From NCBI GenBank assembly GCA_019722365.1, contig JADFUC010001074.1:186001-250000 (forward strand): DNA of 64,000 nt, in the 5' to 3' direction. Below the pieces are notes generated by a model that was given only the letters and a program-made list of their open reading frames with translations, made no database searches and was not told where the DNA came from. Source of the stretch: Lithospermum erythrorhizon (Eukaryota > Streptophyta > Magnoliopsida > Boraginales > Boraginaceae). This document shows positions 1-12,460 of the stretch, in pieces (the first letter of the stretch is position 1; the number at the start of each line of letters is the position of its first letter). A program made the translations under genes and the position numbers.

Positions 1-321
1 ATGATTAAAATGACAATTAAGAGAAAAACGAAGAAAGTATGTTCTAATAATGAATACATATGTTACTATAGTGATATAAAGAGTTTACGACCATGACTGC
101 AATTTAATTGATTACATGAGACGGAGTATTTCAATATTGGAATTGGAAATGAGGAGAAATATGCGTGAACCGTACGAGTTGGTTCTTTTTTTTTTTATAA
201 AGTTAAACTTTACGCTTTTGAGCACGTAAAGATCAAAATCAAAATTAAAGATGCCAATTTGGACAAATCTTCAGAAAAGTAGTAGCTAAATTAGTTGGAG
301 TAGTCTTGTAGAAGTGTATAA

Positions 322-579
322 TACTCTCTCGCTAAAAGATTATTACATTTTAATTTTAATGAGTTGACTTTTTCTAAATTTGAACTCAAATAATATTTAA
401 TGCGTTATATATTTGTTTGAAAAAAATATATCAATATAGTATTTTCAATATATTTTACTATTAACTTGATAATTTTGATTCAAATCAAAATTTTGGATGT
501 CAATCAAGATCGTAAAGTTTATTAATCTTTGATCATGAAAAAGACAAATATGACAATCTTTTAGGAATGGAAGAAGTAT
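322..579. mobile_element. Stowaway-like MITE, 258 bp
   Basis: The two ends are imperfect inverted repeats: the left end reads tactctctcgctaaaagatt, and the right end, reverse-complemented, begins tacttcttcc and ends cctaaaagatt. TA dinucleotides flank both ends. The interior is AT-rich with no coding potential. A related copy of the same length lies at 35016-35273 and a partial one at 3580-3700. Assignment to the Tc1/mariner-type MITEs is inferred from the end sequence and the TA flanks. Confidence 0.6.
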
Positions 580-3579
580 ATTCAATTCATTTTAATTAAC
601 CTTTTTAATTTTTAAATAGAAGTCTTTTTTAAAGTATGTATTATTTACTCTCAAATGGAATATAAATTGATATGTGTTTGTTTGTCTTGAAATATTTATA
701 TAATGTTATTATTTTTTGTAACTATTTTATCTAAAATAAAAATTTAAATTTAAGTGAAATAAAAAATAATTTAAAATAATTCAATGGGTACTTGGAGTAT
801 ATAATGGAAAGAAAGGGTTACGAATCCTTTGTAATACTTTTGTGCGACACTCTCTGTTACACTTCTATTTAATGATCATTTTTTGAATCTGTCAAGCATG
901 CTCCTTTATCAAATTATATTTATATTTGTATATACTATATATCTAATTTTAAAACAATTGTATTTTATGTTTTTCGAGATATATATTTGACTATTAATAA
1001 TTTTAATTATTAGAAGATGAAAAATATAAACTTTTGTATTTAAAAACAATAAAGTATTAGGATCGGAGAATGTGCATTGGTTTCTTTTGAGGGGTGAGGA
1101 GGTAATTTGCACGTGATAAATGAGGTCCGACTTATTCAATTACTTTCTCGTATAAAATATTTAGGGTATATCATTATACAGATTATCTTACGTTGTCTTA
1201 CACCGCTTGCTTTTACTTTTGCTTTTGGTGTTGCTAAACCATTCAACCATGCATGAGATTATGAGATATGTCGTTAAAGAGATAAGAATGTGTTCAATAT
1301 GACTTCTAGTTATGATTTTGAAACAATATAATAATTGATGAGGATTGATATCAATGGTTGATGTTTGTCTCATTTTCTTATTTGTTTAATTCGATCTTAT
1401 CAAATTGTACCACCAATCATAACCAAAGAAATAGATTAAAATTTTAGTGAATTGGTTGCTAAAGATTTGGACCACTTGAATTATTGATACAACATATTCA
1501 ACAATAATGAACAACATAATTTAAATAAGATTACATCTATCCTAGCTAAAACATACCAATTGAAAATAGATTACATCCTCGATTATATTATTGAATATCC
1601 AAATAAACATGTATGTGATTAGTGTTTTTTTTTAATGTGATTAGTGTTGATAAGATGTCAAATTACCTGATATTCATCCGAAATAAACAATTAATTTCTA
1701 TGAGATTTTAATCATTTAGGTGGCAATTCTCAACATTAATTGAGCGGACAATATTATGCAAAGAATGGAGTTGATTTCTTGGACCCTTCCCAAAGGTCCT
1801 TGACATTTATTGGTACTGAGTCGTAAGTATTTTGTGTCTGTTAGACTATGCTTGTTTCATGTTCAGTTATATGACCTCTTCGACTGTAATGGTTCAGCTT
1901 ATATATTTTCGTCGGATTAATGCTTCCTAGCTAACAGCTTTTCGATTTGCGTTGAAATCGTCGCGCCTAACGATTTATTGATATTTACGTAGAGGTGAAT
2001 CGCGGGATGTCATATTAGTGAAGCGATGAGCTTCGCTTTAAGCGAAACCCGATACCGAAATTTTGTCGGCTTGCGTGAGCTCGAACCTACCTCATGGAAG
2101 AGGAGGCTAGAGTGTTAACATTTAGCACTCTCATTTCCTTCAGCAGGATTGAGAATATATATGCCGAGCTGCATTTGCAAATGTATGGCTGAGCTTGTTA
2201 GTTCCAAAACTACAACTAAATCCAATTTTGTGAAGGATATATATGAACATCCAACAATTTAAAATATAAGATTTTTTTATTTTTTTCATGTTCAATTTTA
2301 GAAATTAATAACTAATTATGAAAATATATTTAAAGGCAAATTTATTAATAGCAGTTTTATATTTTTGGTAAGAATAATAAATTGATGATCGAAGTTGAAT
2401 ATAGCTTAATGTCCAATAATATCAATGGGAGGTATTATATTATTATAGAGAGTATATATGTATATATGTACTATAATGCATTTACACATGCATGTGAGGA
2501 TAGCAATATTACTCTTGTCAGATACGATTCCCGTCATATTTATCACAAGTCCTTGAAGGTGTCTATCATGTTACAATTTTTTCTTCAAGTGTGTCAGTAT
2601 TGTTACATTCTTTAAGTTCTCTAAAATTTATAAATTTATTGTTCCAAATTTGCAATTTCCTAAATTAATGGAAATGTAAAACTGTACGAGGAAATTGTGG
2701 TTATAGTTCTGCTTTTGGGAGGAAGCACTAAAATAATCTTCGAAAGTGACACTATAGTCTATATTGCTCTCCGGTAAATCATTAGTTTAAGACTTGTGAT
2801 TTGGTCCCGAAAAGTATTGAAGAAAATTGCACTTATCCATGTAATGTGTTACAAACCCCTGATCATTCAGTTAGGTGAGATAAAAACATTTTATCACTGC
2901 ATTGTAATGATTGTATTTTGTTGTCTCTGCCAACAATAAAACTATAAGCTATTTTATACAATTAATAATAATTGGCACTTGCAATATTATTATGATAAAG
3001 TTTCAATTAAATTTGGTTTAGTGGTTTGGCCTTGGCGTATGTTTTTAACATTGGTTCAAATCATCTGCTCTGTATATATATGGTGTTATTAAAACAATTA
3101 GAGGACATATGACTCCATTGCACATGGGTTTTTTAGGGCAGCTTATTAGTTTTGTCCTCTACTTATTATCATTGAATGAGGGGACGTTAGTTGTCTGAAT
3201 GCACACATTCGATTGTTGTCGAGGGTGCCATAGTCATAGACAAGCCATGCAGTTGATATGATATTTTCATTATTTCAAAGTTATGAATCATCATTTATCA
3301 TGGTCCAAAAGTGTACGGTATTTGGTATTATTAATTGATCTGATTCTTTGAGATTGTAGTTCACTTGTCAACTTAGAATATTGGATGCATTTTCAGATTG
3401 CTACGTGTTGTAACGCCAACGAAACAACATATTTCGCTTCCATTTGATGTCCATTATTATCATTTATTGATTATATATACAGTTGAGCAGAAAAGGTACA
3501 AAGAGTAGGTCACATTATTAAAATGAGTACCATCACATACTCCGTATCATTTATTTATAATTATTAATATCTAAATCCC
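580..3579. other. AT-rich intergenic DNA, no gene seen
   Basis: No open frame here resembles a known protein and the frames are short and low-complexity. A somewhat GC-richer patch at about 1920-2200 carries short self-complementary runs (for example gaagcgatgagcttcgcttt near 2020) and may be an old repeat insertion, but I cannot assign it. A repeat-like segment at 2690-2850 contains a phrase (tttggtcccgaaaag) resembling the high-copy repeats at 3790-4160 and 39105-39405. Confidence 0.5.
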
Positions 3580-3700
3580 TAAAAAAATTCTCTAATTTAT
3601 TTTCAATGATCAAAATTAATAAATTTTAATATCTCAATTGGCATACATAAATCTGATTTGAATTTAGATTATCATATTAATAATAATTTATATGAAAAAT
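3580..3700. mobile_element. Truncated MITE related to 322-579 and 35016-35273
   Basis: The stretch matches the interior of the 35016 element: a 'caatgatcaaaattaataaa' type phrase, then 'aattggcatacat', 'gatttgaat' and 'ttatcatattaataa' in the same order. The right terminal repeat is missing and the copy runs into the (AT)n microsatellite. Confidence 0.5.
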
Positions 3701-3720
3701 GTTATCATTTTATATATATA

Positions 3721-3725
<5 letters not shown>

Positions 3726-3770
<45 letters not shown>
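3726..3770. repeat. (AT)n microsatellite
   Basis: About 22 uninterrupted AT dinucleotides, preceded by a shorter TA run at 3711-3722. It lies at the broken end of a MITE copy. The frame through it (Ile-Tyr repeats) is not a gene. Confidence 0.95.
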
Positions 3771-3772
<2 letters not shown>

Positions 3773-3789
3773 TTTTTATCAAATAGTCG

Positions 3790-4160
3790 AATAATAAAAG
3801 TTAATGGACAAAATTTTAGACTATTGATGTCTCGAAATAGAGATAATTGTTATTCTGATCCCGATAAATATGACATTGTTGGACTTTTATGCGTGATAAT
3901 TAATGCTTGTCAGTTTAATCTAATAATATTACAAATGTTGCACTTTTGTCATTAAATGTGACATATATCACACATTCATCATTGTTTTGGATATTAAGAA
4001 GAGTGACGAAGGTACAACATTTATCATCTTTAAAAACAAATATATGTGAAACCTTTGTGCATTCTCATCAAAGACTAAATTATTATTTTGTTACTATTAG
4101 GAATAAAAGTGCAACGATATTACACTTATTGAGGTTATATCGACAATTACCTCTAGTGTA
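3790..4160. repeat. Dispersed noncoding repeat, copy 1
   Basis: Contains phrases shared with 35935-36110 and 39105-39405: 'ctattgatgtctcgaaat'-type text, 'atgatcccgataaa'-like text, a 'gcaacatttgt'-like segment, and a terminal 'tatcgacaattacct'. The three segments look like diverged copies of one noncoding family, probably a MITE. Ends could not be fixed. Confidence 0.35.
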
Positions 4161-4660
4161 TATCATTCTAGGACATAAGATCTGCTCTACAATTAAATAA
4201 GTTCCAAAGTTGGTGGAAAAAAAATAGAAAAATTAAGGATCAAAGGGTATGTAGAAATAAAAGATGCTTTGACCAAATCTGTAGTGTAAGATCGGTTGTG
4301 GTCATTCAAAATTGCTCAAGTATAAAGCAAATATTTCCACCACTCTTTCTAATCTTTCCTGTTAGCTCTTCTAAACCGATGCTTTTGAGCTGTGGACTGA
4401 GGTTTAAGAAAGCTCAAAAATAAAGTAAAAGACAACCTACATAAACATATGCATCTTACACATTCTAATAAGGGTTAATATAAGTTAGACTGAGATTATA
4501 CTATACATTATCACGCTTATTGGCCATGAACTGGCTATGAGATTTCTCATTTCCAGAAAAAGAATAATTATGAGATAATCAAATGGTCTAATGATTGGCT
4601 AGAATCCTTAGATTTTTTTAAATTAAAGGTTTGCATCTGATATAGGGAGTGATGATGCAG

Positions 4661-5120
4661 TGGGTTCGGTGGTGGAATTCGGTCATGAGTGCTCAATCCC
4701 GAACTTGTCTGGCTGGCTCAATTGTGTGTTCTGCAAAACAAAGACCGGTTGCCCGGCCGGGCGCTCAGGCAATCAAGTTAGTAGCGGATCGAAGAGTTTA
4801 GTTTCGGAAAGAAAGAGTATTTGGGTATCGAAAGTGAAGCTTTCTTGATTTGGCATCCCGTGTTTATAGTTGTTTGAATGGATTTTGAGTCGAGAGCCTT
4901 GACTGGCTCATTCATTTCCGATCAATGATTCTGGCTGCTCACTTAATGGCCAAAGCCCGGGCGCTTGGTCTGAGAAACCTGCATGGCGTCTAGATTATGG
5001 ATCTGGTGTCTACCGTCTTCTGAGTTTGTCCTCTCCCTCGCTTACGTTCTATGTTTAAGATTTAATTTTTCCCACTTATTAAATGTAGCCGGGCGACTCT
5101 GTAACTTTGTACAGAGATGG
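4661..5120 (-). mobile_element. LTR (3' LTR of an antisense Ty3/Gypsy element), degraded
   Basis: Matches 10787-11220 in the same orientation over several hundred bases. Shared blocks include tgtgttctg, the phrase gttagtagcggatcgaa, tatttgg.tatcgaaagtgaa, tttatagttgtttga and tggctcatt. The protease, RT and integrase fragments between the two repeats read on the minus strand, so this copy is the 3' LTR. The inner boundary is approximate. Divergence between the two copies is high, which suggests an old insertion. Confidence 0.7.
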
Positions 5121-5899
5121 TCGCTTCTGTCCCCAAACAGGACCCGTACCTATGAGGCATTGACAGGAGAGCGTCTCAAAGTGAGGACCATGGAGCAAGA
5201 ATTGCAAAGCTCCAGAGCCAGTCGGCCAGTATCCACAGGACGCACGTGGGACCGAGGCGAGGAGGGTTGAGGCGGAAAGGGATGCCGCCCGACCAAACCG
5301 CCTTGTTGCTCGTCGGGATAAGGAGAAGTGCTTGTAGCAATATCTCGAGAAAGCCTGGGAGATCTTAGTCATTATCGGTCTTTGCCGTCATTTAAACTGA
5401 CTGTCGAGACCGAACTCAACGCTCCATAGCTACAGTGAGGAGTATAAGAGACGGCGATACCACCGTAGGGTGGATAAATGACAACGGTACCACTTTCCCC
5501 AATAGAGCCGAGATCCTCCGCCCCGCTTAGGCGGAGAGTTTCCACTTATGTAATCTTGTACTCCCCCCCCCACCACAGGGTTAATTAATACATTTTCACT
5601 TTTCGACTTGCTAACGCCTTTGTATTTCTTTGTCCTTTGCTTCGTACATTCATTCTATTTCAAATATGCTTGGTATTTACTCCCGTCATGTTGGCGGGGC
5701 TCGCCTCAGGTACCGTTGGGCTGGGGAGGATCACCAGGCATTTATGGATAGAAGTTACTTGGCGATGGGACCTTTTTTATGATGGGGGTGGATTGTACAT
5801 GGGGCATCTCCACTTTGCAAAACCTCCTCCTTGTCCAAGCCTTGAGGAGATTTGGTTATATGATTAGTCGAGCCGGTAGAATATACTCAAACATTACAT

Positions 5900-7000
5900 A
5901 GATTTACATCGATTGGCTCGTCCACCGATGCAACCGGGCGCAGTGACAACTACATCCACATAAAACTTTTATTCGAACTTTTAAGGCCGGTTTCGGATGA
6001 CTGCATTTTTTATTCGAACAAATAACAAAGGGAAATACAAAAGATGAGCTTACATGTAGTATTTCCTCGTAGCATGAGTTCCGTGATCGCATTTTTGGCG
6101 TCCGTCGAGGTTTCGGTTAAATTACGTAGGCGGTCCCTGATCCTAGCATTGAAATGCGACCACTTTCCCAGGAATTCCGAGCTACTATTTTCCCGTGGGT
6201 GAATCTTGTCTACATTATGAGGACTAGATGCTCCCAGCTAAGAAGCTGTCGGCCCCCAATCTTTCTTGTTATAGTGAGAAGCATTTACTTCTCTTATGCA
6301 GTGCCATTTGCGACCCTCTTTTCCTCAGTAGGTCGAAGTTGGTAGCATTGCTCGTTAGCCAGCTTCGTCATAGTATGATACCGCTTGCGGTTTTAGAATC
6401 TCGACCGATAGCAAGACCAGTTTATGCACGCTGGCCCGAAAGAATCTACTTCGATGATAGGGTTAAGTAATCGAGAAAGGACCCGTAACACCATGCCAGA
6501 CTCCTTGTCCCATTGCCTCGCTCACCAGGAGTCGCTTCGACTTTTGCCAGAAATTTTGAGTTCGTGCTCCGCTGTCCATTAGCTTGAGGGTATGACACGG
6601 AAGCTATCCGATGTTATGCCAGTTCCCGATCTGGTCTTGATCCTCGGTACGTGAATTGTATTCCCGTTGTCGATGACGGCGCGGGGGGTCGCTGCAGATG
6701 GTGAAGATCTCATGAGAAATGAGTACGCCTCTCACGATCATTAGGAGTAAGTAGGCCCAACACCGGCTTAATTGATGATGCTTGTGTGATGGTGTACTCT
6801 TACCCCCGGTGTTCTTGGAAGGTCTCTGCGATGTGGCCCGTTGGTATAATGGAATGGAAGCGCGTAAATGCTGATAAATCTGTGGAGAGGTTGAGTGCGG
6901 ATCTTTGGCGTACCGACAGCGTCGCGTCTCGGACATGATCTTGGCGTCTTTAGCTATAGAAGACTAAAATATCTCAGATGCCACAGGATCCTTTGAGTTA
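5900..7000 (-). pseudogene. Integrase relic of the antisense Ty3/Gypsy element
   Basis: On the minus strand near 6620-6700 the frame reads PPRAVIDNGIQFT, which matches the integrase core consensus around the second catalytic Asp (IPxxxxxDNGxQF). Further downstream, near 6330-6350, TEEKRVANGTA resembles the 'LIEEKR..A' segment that follows the integrase core in plant Ty3 elements. The third catalytic residue region is lost in frameshifts and stops. The fragment lies downstream of RT on the same strand, as expected for gag-PR-RT-RH-IN order. Confidence 0.6.
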
Positions 7001-8419
7001 GGGCCTTACTATTAATATGGCCGACGCTAGCGTGCACTTAAATGCGTTTCTTGACATTTGTCATTCCTGCTTCTGGGTGATACGTTTCATGGGTGGTCGT
7101 GGAAGGACACCGATAGAGGACCTGTCCCAGCGAGGTGTACCTCCCGAAGCTTAGCCTACGGATCTTGTTAGCCACGGGAGGATGCTTGAGAGAGGGTTCG
7201 GGAACTCGGGAATTTTAAGATATCTGGTACCCGAGCTGCGTGCAATTCATCTCTTGGCGTTGTTATCAACAAACCTTCGGCCACGGCTCACTTTGGGTAA
7301 GTCATCTCCGTCGGGGCCAAATGGGAGACTGACACACCGCCTGCGATTCACTCCGCCGGAGACGTACTCCATTAATGATAGGATCGAAAAAGTGCAGTCA
7401 AACCGCTTGAACTCTCTAAAAAATTAGATATCATGACACTTTCCACTTGTCTGCATCCAATTTTAAAATCGCCACCTTGCGCTGGCCCTTTAACAATTGA
7501 GAATCCGATCTTACATGGATGTGTTACGCTTGGCGTTGCTAATGAGAGTCCATTGGCAGAGTCTTCGTACCTCGTTATTCGTGGCCGTGGCGAAGTAAGG
7601 AGCATCTTCATTCACTAATGGCCCTCGAGGGGGACCATAGTAGATTTCGGCTCTGAACACGCGGGTTGCTGCGCCCGTCCATATATATAAACTACGGCTC
7701 TTACACCCCGTTTATATCTGGATTTGGTTTACCATGAAGTCGTGAGGGCACGAGAGCACGATCTTTCGTCTACGTAACTTTATTATCGGAGAATTGAACT
7801 TCGGCTTCGTCTTTATAGCTGACATTTACGGGCGGCCCAGGCTTCTCCCGAATTTTCGAAAGGTTGATATGTAATTACCTCGCTTGTGTTTCAAAATAAG
7901 GCTTGAGAGCTTCGCTACTTGATTAAGGCAAACACCATCTTCAGTGAAAGGATACCTAATTTTGGCCCTACCATCGGCCCAGGCTAACATAGTACCCCGG
8001 TCGTTGCGCCTCCCTCTTCTCGGATGAGGGAGGCCCAGCTGCATGTGGCTAAACGGCCAGACTCAAGCCATGAGGCCGTCCCGGCCATGGAGTAGCACCC
8101 GATGGTGTAGGGAATTTGCCAGTGCCTTTAACTCCTAAAAGAGGCGTTCACGTTCAGGGGTCGGCTTTCGCCCAGTACCGGCCAAACTTGCTTTATGGCC
8201 TTGAAAAAGGTGCGCTCCGATCGCCTTCGTGAGATATGGCGTCGAGAGCAATTCTCCACAATCGGTAGATTTGCGCCTCATACTGCGTCCTTGGACTTTG
8301 CATAACTGTCTTCTTTGTTATCTTGTCGGTTTAGGCTCGATTCCTTTGGTGATCATGTGGCCGAGGAATTTCCCGGAGGTCGCTCGAACTGCAATAGGAT
8401 TGGCGCGAGGTTGTACGCC

Positions 8420-9110
8420 ATGAGTTCTCAAAGCTTCGTGAGGTTGGCCCACGTGGTGGGATGCTTTCCGACTCTTGATAAATGTAAATCGCGTAAATTT
8501 CCATGTTTTGACGATGGAGTGGAGAACTTACTTGTTGACCGTCCCCTCACAGGCGTGGGCTCGCGTTTTAAGCCAGAGTTCATGAGCTTTCGGTGATAGA
8601 TGCCATATTCCGTGTGACGGTTTTCCAGCATGTCGTCTTGACCGTGAATATCGGGTGAGTATCCTCGGAAAGCGTCGAAGTCACCAACTTGTACTCGGCG
8701 CCCAGATCGGCCAATCTGTCGATATTGGGTAAAGGGTATCAATCTTTGAGCTGACCTTGTTAATGCCCAGTGAAATCCGTGCACATCGCGAGGTCCAGAT
8801 TAGGTTTGAGACCCGATACTATGTTAGCCGAGCCATGTAGAACGAAGACTTCACGTAGCATTTGCCCCCAGCAACTTTCTGAAACCAAGATAGCTCTAGC
8901 TACTCTTGGAGAAGGCTCCCCGCTTCTTACCTTGGTGTGATGCGGGGTCGGCTGTCTGACCGATTGGACCGACACGGACAAATCCACTTTGACGTATCTT
9001 TTGGCTCCAAGCAAAAGATATCCCGATACTCCACGGGGAGCCGGATAAGTATGCCTGGTATATACTTGCCCCCGGTGCTTCGTCCACCCATCTTGAATAC
9101 CTTAACGGAT
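8420..9110 (-). pseudogene. Reverse transcriptase relic of the antisense Ty3/Gypsy element
   Basis: Several frames on the minus strand together spell a Ty3-type RT. An 'YRDIF.AWS' segment near 9000-9030 is followed by VRQPTPHH.KVRSGEPSP, then REVFVLHGSANIV and LAMCTDFT (compare the family's REV..P.WLANVV...WRMC.DFTDLNKACPKD). Downstream come HGQDDMLENRHTEYGIYHRKLMNSGLK, quoted here as HGQDDMLEN, EYGIY and NSGLK (compare HP.D..KTAFIT..G.Y.....PFGLKNA). The region expected to carry YVDD reads MEIY and is then corrupted. Multiple frame changes and stops show it is dead. Confidence 0.75.
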
Positions 9111-9539
9111 CTAAGTGAGCAGGATACTCGAATCTCCTCGTGCAGTTGCCCTTCTTAGGACTCTCCTCTGGTACCTCCAAGTACTTCCTTCCATACGTAC
9201 GCTGCATTTTGGTGGAGGCCATGTAGCATCTGGCGCCCAGCTCTTGGCCGCATCTGCCGGTCCCACGTGCAGGTGTTGGAAATTTCGGGCAGAGGTGTAT
9301 TGGTAATACAGACGACTGTGCGTTATAGGCCGTGCGCTTCCTATCGCAATAATTGAACTCCGCGTCCTTGCTCGCGCATTTGTGGATGTTTCCACAGTGA
9401 AACCATAGGTTTGACACTCTGCAGACTTGGCATTTGATGAACACGGGGAGTTCTTGCGATCTACGTCTGCGTAGGCTAAATCCACTAACTTGAGGTATCT
9501 TTACCGAAGCAGGATGTCCATAAGGCTCCTGTGTCTGCC

Positions 9540-9806
9540 GTCATCATCGCCTTAAAGTTGGCTTCTCGCGGGAGTGATGACAAGGTCTCGTGTGGGCACT
9601 ACATCTCCTCAAGTACTCTCGGAGAAAGACAAATCCGAGAACTCGGCGTGCCCCGAGGTTAATGCGTATATGTCACTTTTGGTATGACCCGTCGGCCCGG
9701 AGATGACGTTGACCGCTTCCGGTGATGTTGAGAGGTCCCGTCGAGAGGATCCGTCTTTCGGTTGAAACACCGATTCGCTACTGGTCTCTTTATGAATGCT
9801 AATCAC
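9540..9806 (-). pseudogene. Retroelement aspartic protease relic (antisense element)
   Basis: The minus-strand frame at 9609-9806 reads EAVNVISGPTGHTKSD and DLSFSEST, matching the plant Ty3 segment between gag and protease (INVISGG...; ITFSE.D). The next frames give PHE.TLVITPA and an NFK...TADTGAL segment, equivalent to PHDDPLVI...NF.V.RILVDTGSS, so the active-site D-T-G is still visible. It lies just upstream of RT on the same strand. Confidence 0.65.
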
Positions 9807-9809
9807 TTA

Positions 9810-10786
9810 TTTGTCCCCGGCTGAATGAGCTTACTTTATACCGATCTACAGGTGTGGCCACGACCATCGGTGCTCATTACCCATGGTCCTTGTGAACTAC
9901 CAACATATCCTCTTAGCACAGGAGGACTTACGTGGAGGTGGCGGGGAGAGGAGCGATTTACTTTATCTCGCCGATTTCGAGGGAACCACGCTCCCGGTTG
10001 AGAATTATTTAAAGGGAGTAGGTAATTGATCTTTCCGTCCGCTTAGAGCCTCAAGCTTCCTGTACCGCCGGATCTCGCGGAAGGCATTCCCACTTGGAAG
10101 GTCGGTCATGATGCATACATCGAGGCGCGATCTATCGAGGCCGCCGCCGCTGGTGCTGCGTCTCCTTTTCCTTCTGAAGCCCCTGCTTGCTCACTTCCTC
10201 GTCTGCATGTACTTATAAACAGATTCGTCCAAATCCACGAAATTTCTTGAGGAGTGACTCATGACTTGCTAAATCCAAATGGAGCACCCTTGAGCAATCG
10301 CAACTATCTTTTGATTGGCTCACAGTATCGATTGAACTCATTTGGCTTAGCTCCTAGAAGGAGGCGATCGACTTAGTCTCCTACATGCAATGGTCGTCGA
10401 GAATCTTTAAATGCTGTCACATGGGACTCTTCCCAGCATGGAGTTACAGTGAAGCGGTTCTTGATTCATCAAGAAGCAGCCCGATCCGCCTGGGTAACCA
10501 ATTAAACCTTGACGGTCCATTCATTTGTCCCGGGCCTATGATATCTGTGATTAATACGGTGGTGGAATGACATCGAGGCTGGAACTCCTTTGATGTGTTC
10601 CTGCGGATCCGTCTTCCCCGATAAATTTAGCAAGCCGCGAGGGCTGACCCTGTGGCATGATGGCGCCCATATCGTGTGAGAAGGGGGGTAGTCATTCTTG
10701 ACTTCGATATTGATTTCTCGGCCCAGGGTTTTATCCGGCCCGACTCTTTGTAGAGGGCATCCTTTCAGGTGGTGCCCGTAGCATCG
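9810..10786 (-). mobile_element. Probable gag/leader portion of the antisense Ty3/Gypsy element
   Basis: This is the internal stretch between the protease relic and the 5' LTR, where gag should lie on the minus strand. No frame is long enough to be recognised as gag; stops are dense in all six frames. Confidence 0.4.
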
Positions 10787-11340
10787 TCGGTTTCGTTAAT
10801 TAGGCGAGATCCACAATCGCTCCCAATCGAGCTTTGATACGCCTTGCTCGACTATGTGTTCTGAAAGCAAAAGACGGTTGTCGTAGAAAAGCTTATTTCA
10901 GCCGTCGAGTTAGTAGCGGATCGAAAGAGTTTAGTTCGAGAAAGAAGAAGTATTTGGATATCGAAAGTGAAACACCGCACATTTAGGCGCCAGGTTTACC
11001 TTTTATAGTTGTTTGAGCGATTACTTTAATTAGAGACGATGGCTCATTCGTTTCGATTAATGATTACGTGGCTCATTAAGGGGAGTCGTCTAATAATAGC
11101 TTTAATTAGGGCAATGGTTTGAATCGAGCCGTTGGACATAGCGGTTTCTTTTTAACTTGCTTTGCAGGTTGGGCCGGTCGAGTGCTTAATGTAAATAGCC
11201 CAGCATTGTAATATGCTTGTGAAGTCAATCATTTATTAGGTTCTTGGCACAATCATAACCCCCGATGAGCTGTCGGCTTGGGTAATTTACGAGATCGGCC
11301 CGTTTCAATTGTTATGAAATTGCTCGGGGAGTGTTAGGAA
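10787..11340 (-). mobile_element. LTR (5' LTR of the antisense Ty3/Gypsy element), degraded
   Basis: Pairs with 4661-5120: shared text starts with tcggtttcg (compare gggttcggt), runs through tgtgttctg, gttagtagcggatcgaa, tatcgaaagtgaa, ttttatagttgtttga and tggctcatt, and continues to a taatgtaaatagcc-like segment. The outer edge near 11340 is set where GC content drops sharply to AT-rich flank; it is approximate. Confidence 0.65.
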
Positions 11341-12377
11341 ATATTGTAATGTTAACTTTAAAAAGAAAGAAATGAAAATACAATATACTTTTTTGACTAT
11401 TTTTTTCCCTTAATTTATGTGTAAATATTCGAATCTTATTGAAATGTTTACATGCATATTTGAAATGTCCAAGTAGTTCAAGTGCCTAAATGAAATTTAA
11501 CCAATCAATAATATAATTTCAATTAATTATAATTACATTTTGATATCTTTTGGACTATTTTTTTCTCTTAATTTATGTGTAAATGACTAAAATGACAGCT
11601 AAAAAATAATGAAGGGAGTATAACTTACCTTAAGTTTTTAAAATTTTACATTGTTTCTTAAATGTTTCTATAGTGTTTCCGAATTCGAAGCTATAGCCGA
11701 AAACAAAACTTTAAACCATGCTTAGATCTTTGAGATGCACTTCATATATAAGAAGAAAAAGAAAGCATGAATTATTTACGAGGTAACCACACATCTTTTA
11801 CTATTTTAGTTCAAATCTTCCATATTGATGCATTGTTTTTCTTCTCTCTACAGGATAGTGCAGGAACATTTGTTAAGCTTTTTACCATCCTCTAGTTTTT
11901 TATCTGCACAACACCAAAGCATACAGATATCAACAAATGACTGTCATGATGGTGGCCTATGAATCTCTCAAGTTCAATATATAATTACAATGTTGGAGAT
12001 GTCAGATTAATAAGGTATGAGAATTTTGCAAATTAAAAAACTGAACAAAATATAACCGATTAGATTACTGGATAAAGTTGTTTTAACAACTAATTCACAA
12101 GCAGGAGATCAACACAAACCGAATCTATTTTCATCGTCTTCTTTGGTTCACAAAAAGTACATTTTTTATCTTATCAAAGTATCATACACTTGAATCTCCA
12201 CTCCAAAATATAGAACACAAAACTACATAATACACCCCCTTAAGCCTGACCAATAATAAAACTTCCATATAAACAAGACAAGTCTTAGAGAAAAAGCTAA
12301 TTTGAAGAAAAAATAACTGAAAATTTACAGTGAATGCAAGTTACACAAGCCACGCCAGCCATAATCATAAACCATGT
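11341..12377. other. AT-rich intergenic DNA, 3' flank of the MUB gene
   Basis: No protein-like frame seen. Two short similar phrases, 'gactatttttttcccttaatttatgtgtaaat' at about 11395 and a near copy at about 11560, form a diverged direct repeat roughly 165 bp apart. The 12100-12377 part may hold the MUB 3' UTR. Confidence 0.4.
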
Positions 12378-12460
12378 TCATGTTTCTTCCCTTCTATAAT
12401 ATGGCATTTCATACTCCTGCCATTTCAAATTGCCTGAGCCACTTAATCCCTCAGCTTCCA
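12378..12460 (-). other. Possible alternative last coding exon of the MUB gene
   Basis: On the minus strand an acceptor-like ctttta-G precedes an open stretch with coding character: VEAEGLSGSGNLKWQEYEM then PYYRREET and a stop. It joins in frame to the MUB second exon if that exon is spliced at an AG|GTCTCT donor at 12901/12900. That product would be 128 aa. I do not recognise this tail in any MUB protein, and it has no CaaX box either, so it may be a chance frame or belong to a different transcript. Confidence 0.25.

Larger units (their letters stand above)
4661..11340 (-). mobile_element. Degraded Ty3/Gypsy LTR retrotransposon, antisense
   Basis: Two diverged LTRs bracket about 5.7 kb whose composition is more GC-rich than the flanks. 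Read on the minus strand, pol order is preserved from high to low coordinates: protease-like (about 9540-9800), reverse transcriptase (about 8420-9110), a probable RNase H stretch, and integrase (about 5900-7000). Every domain is broken by stops and frameshifts, so nothing can be made from it. The style of the protease and RT motifs resembles plant non-chromovirus Ty3 elements of the Tat/Athila/Retand type; that lineage call is inference. No tRNA primer site could be recognised inside the 5' LTR at about 10786. Confidence 0.8.

Noticed and set aside
3692..3955. 87-codon frame with an Ile-Tyr repeat
   Set aside because: It is the translation of the (AT)n microsatellite.
5079..5372. 97-codon minus-strand frame at the inner edge of the 3' LTR
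   Set aside because: Lies in degraded retroelement sequence with no gag or pol resemblance; likely chance.
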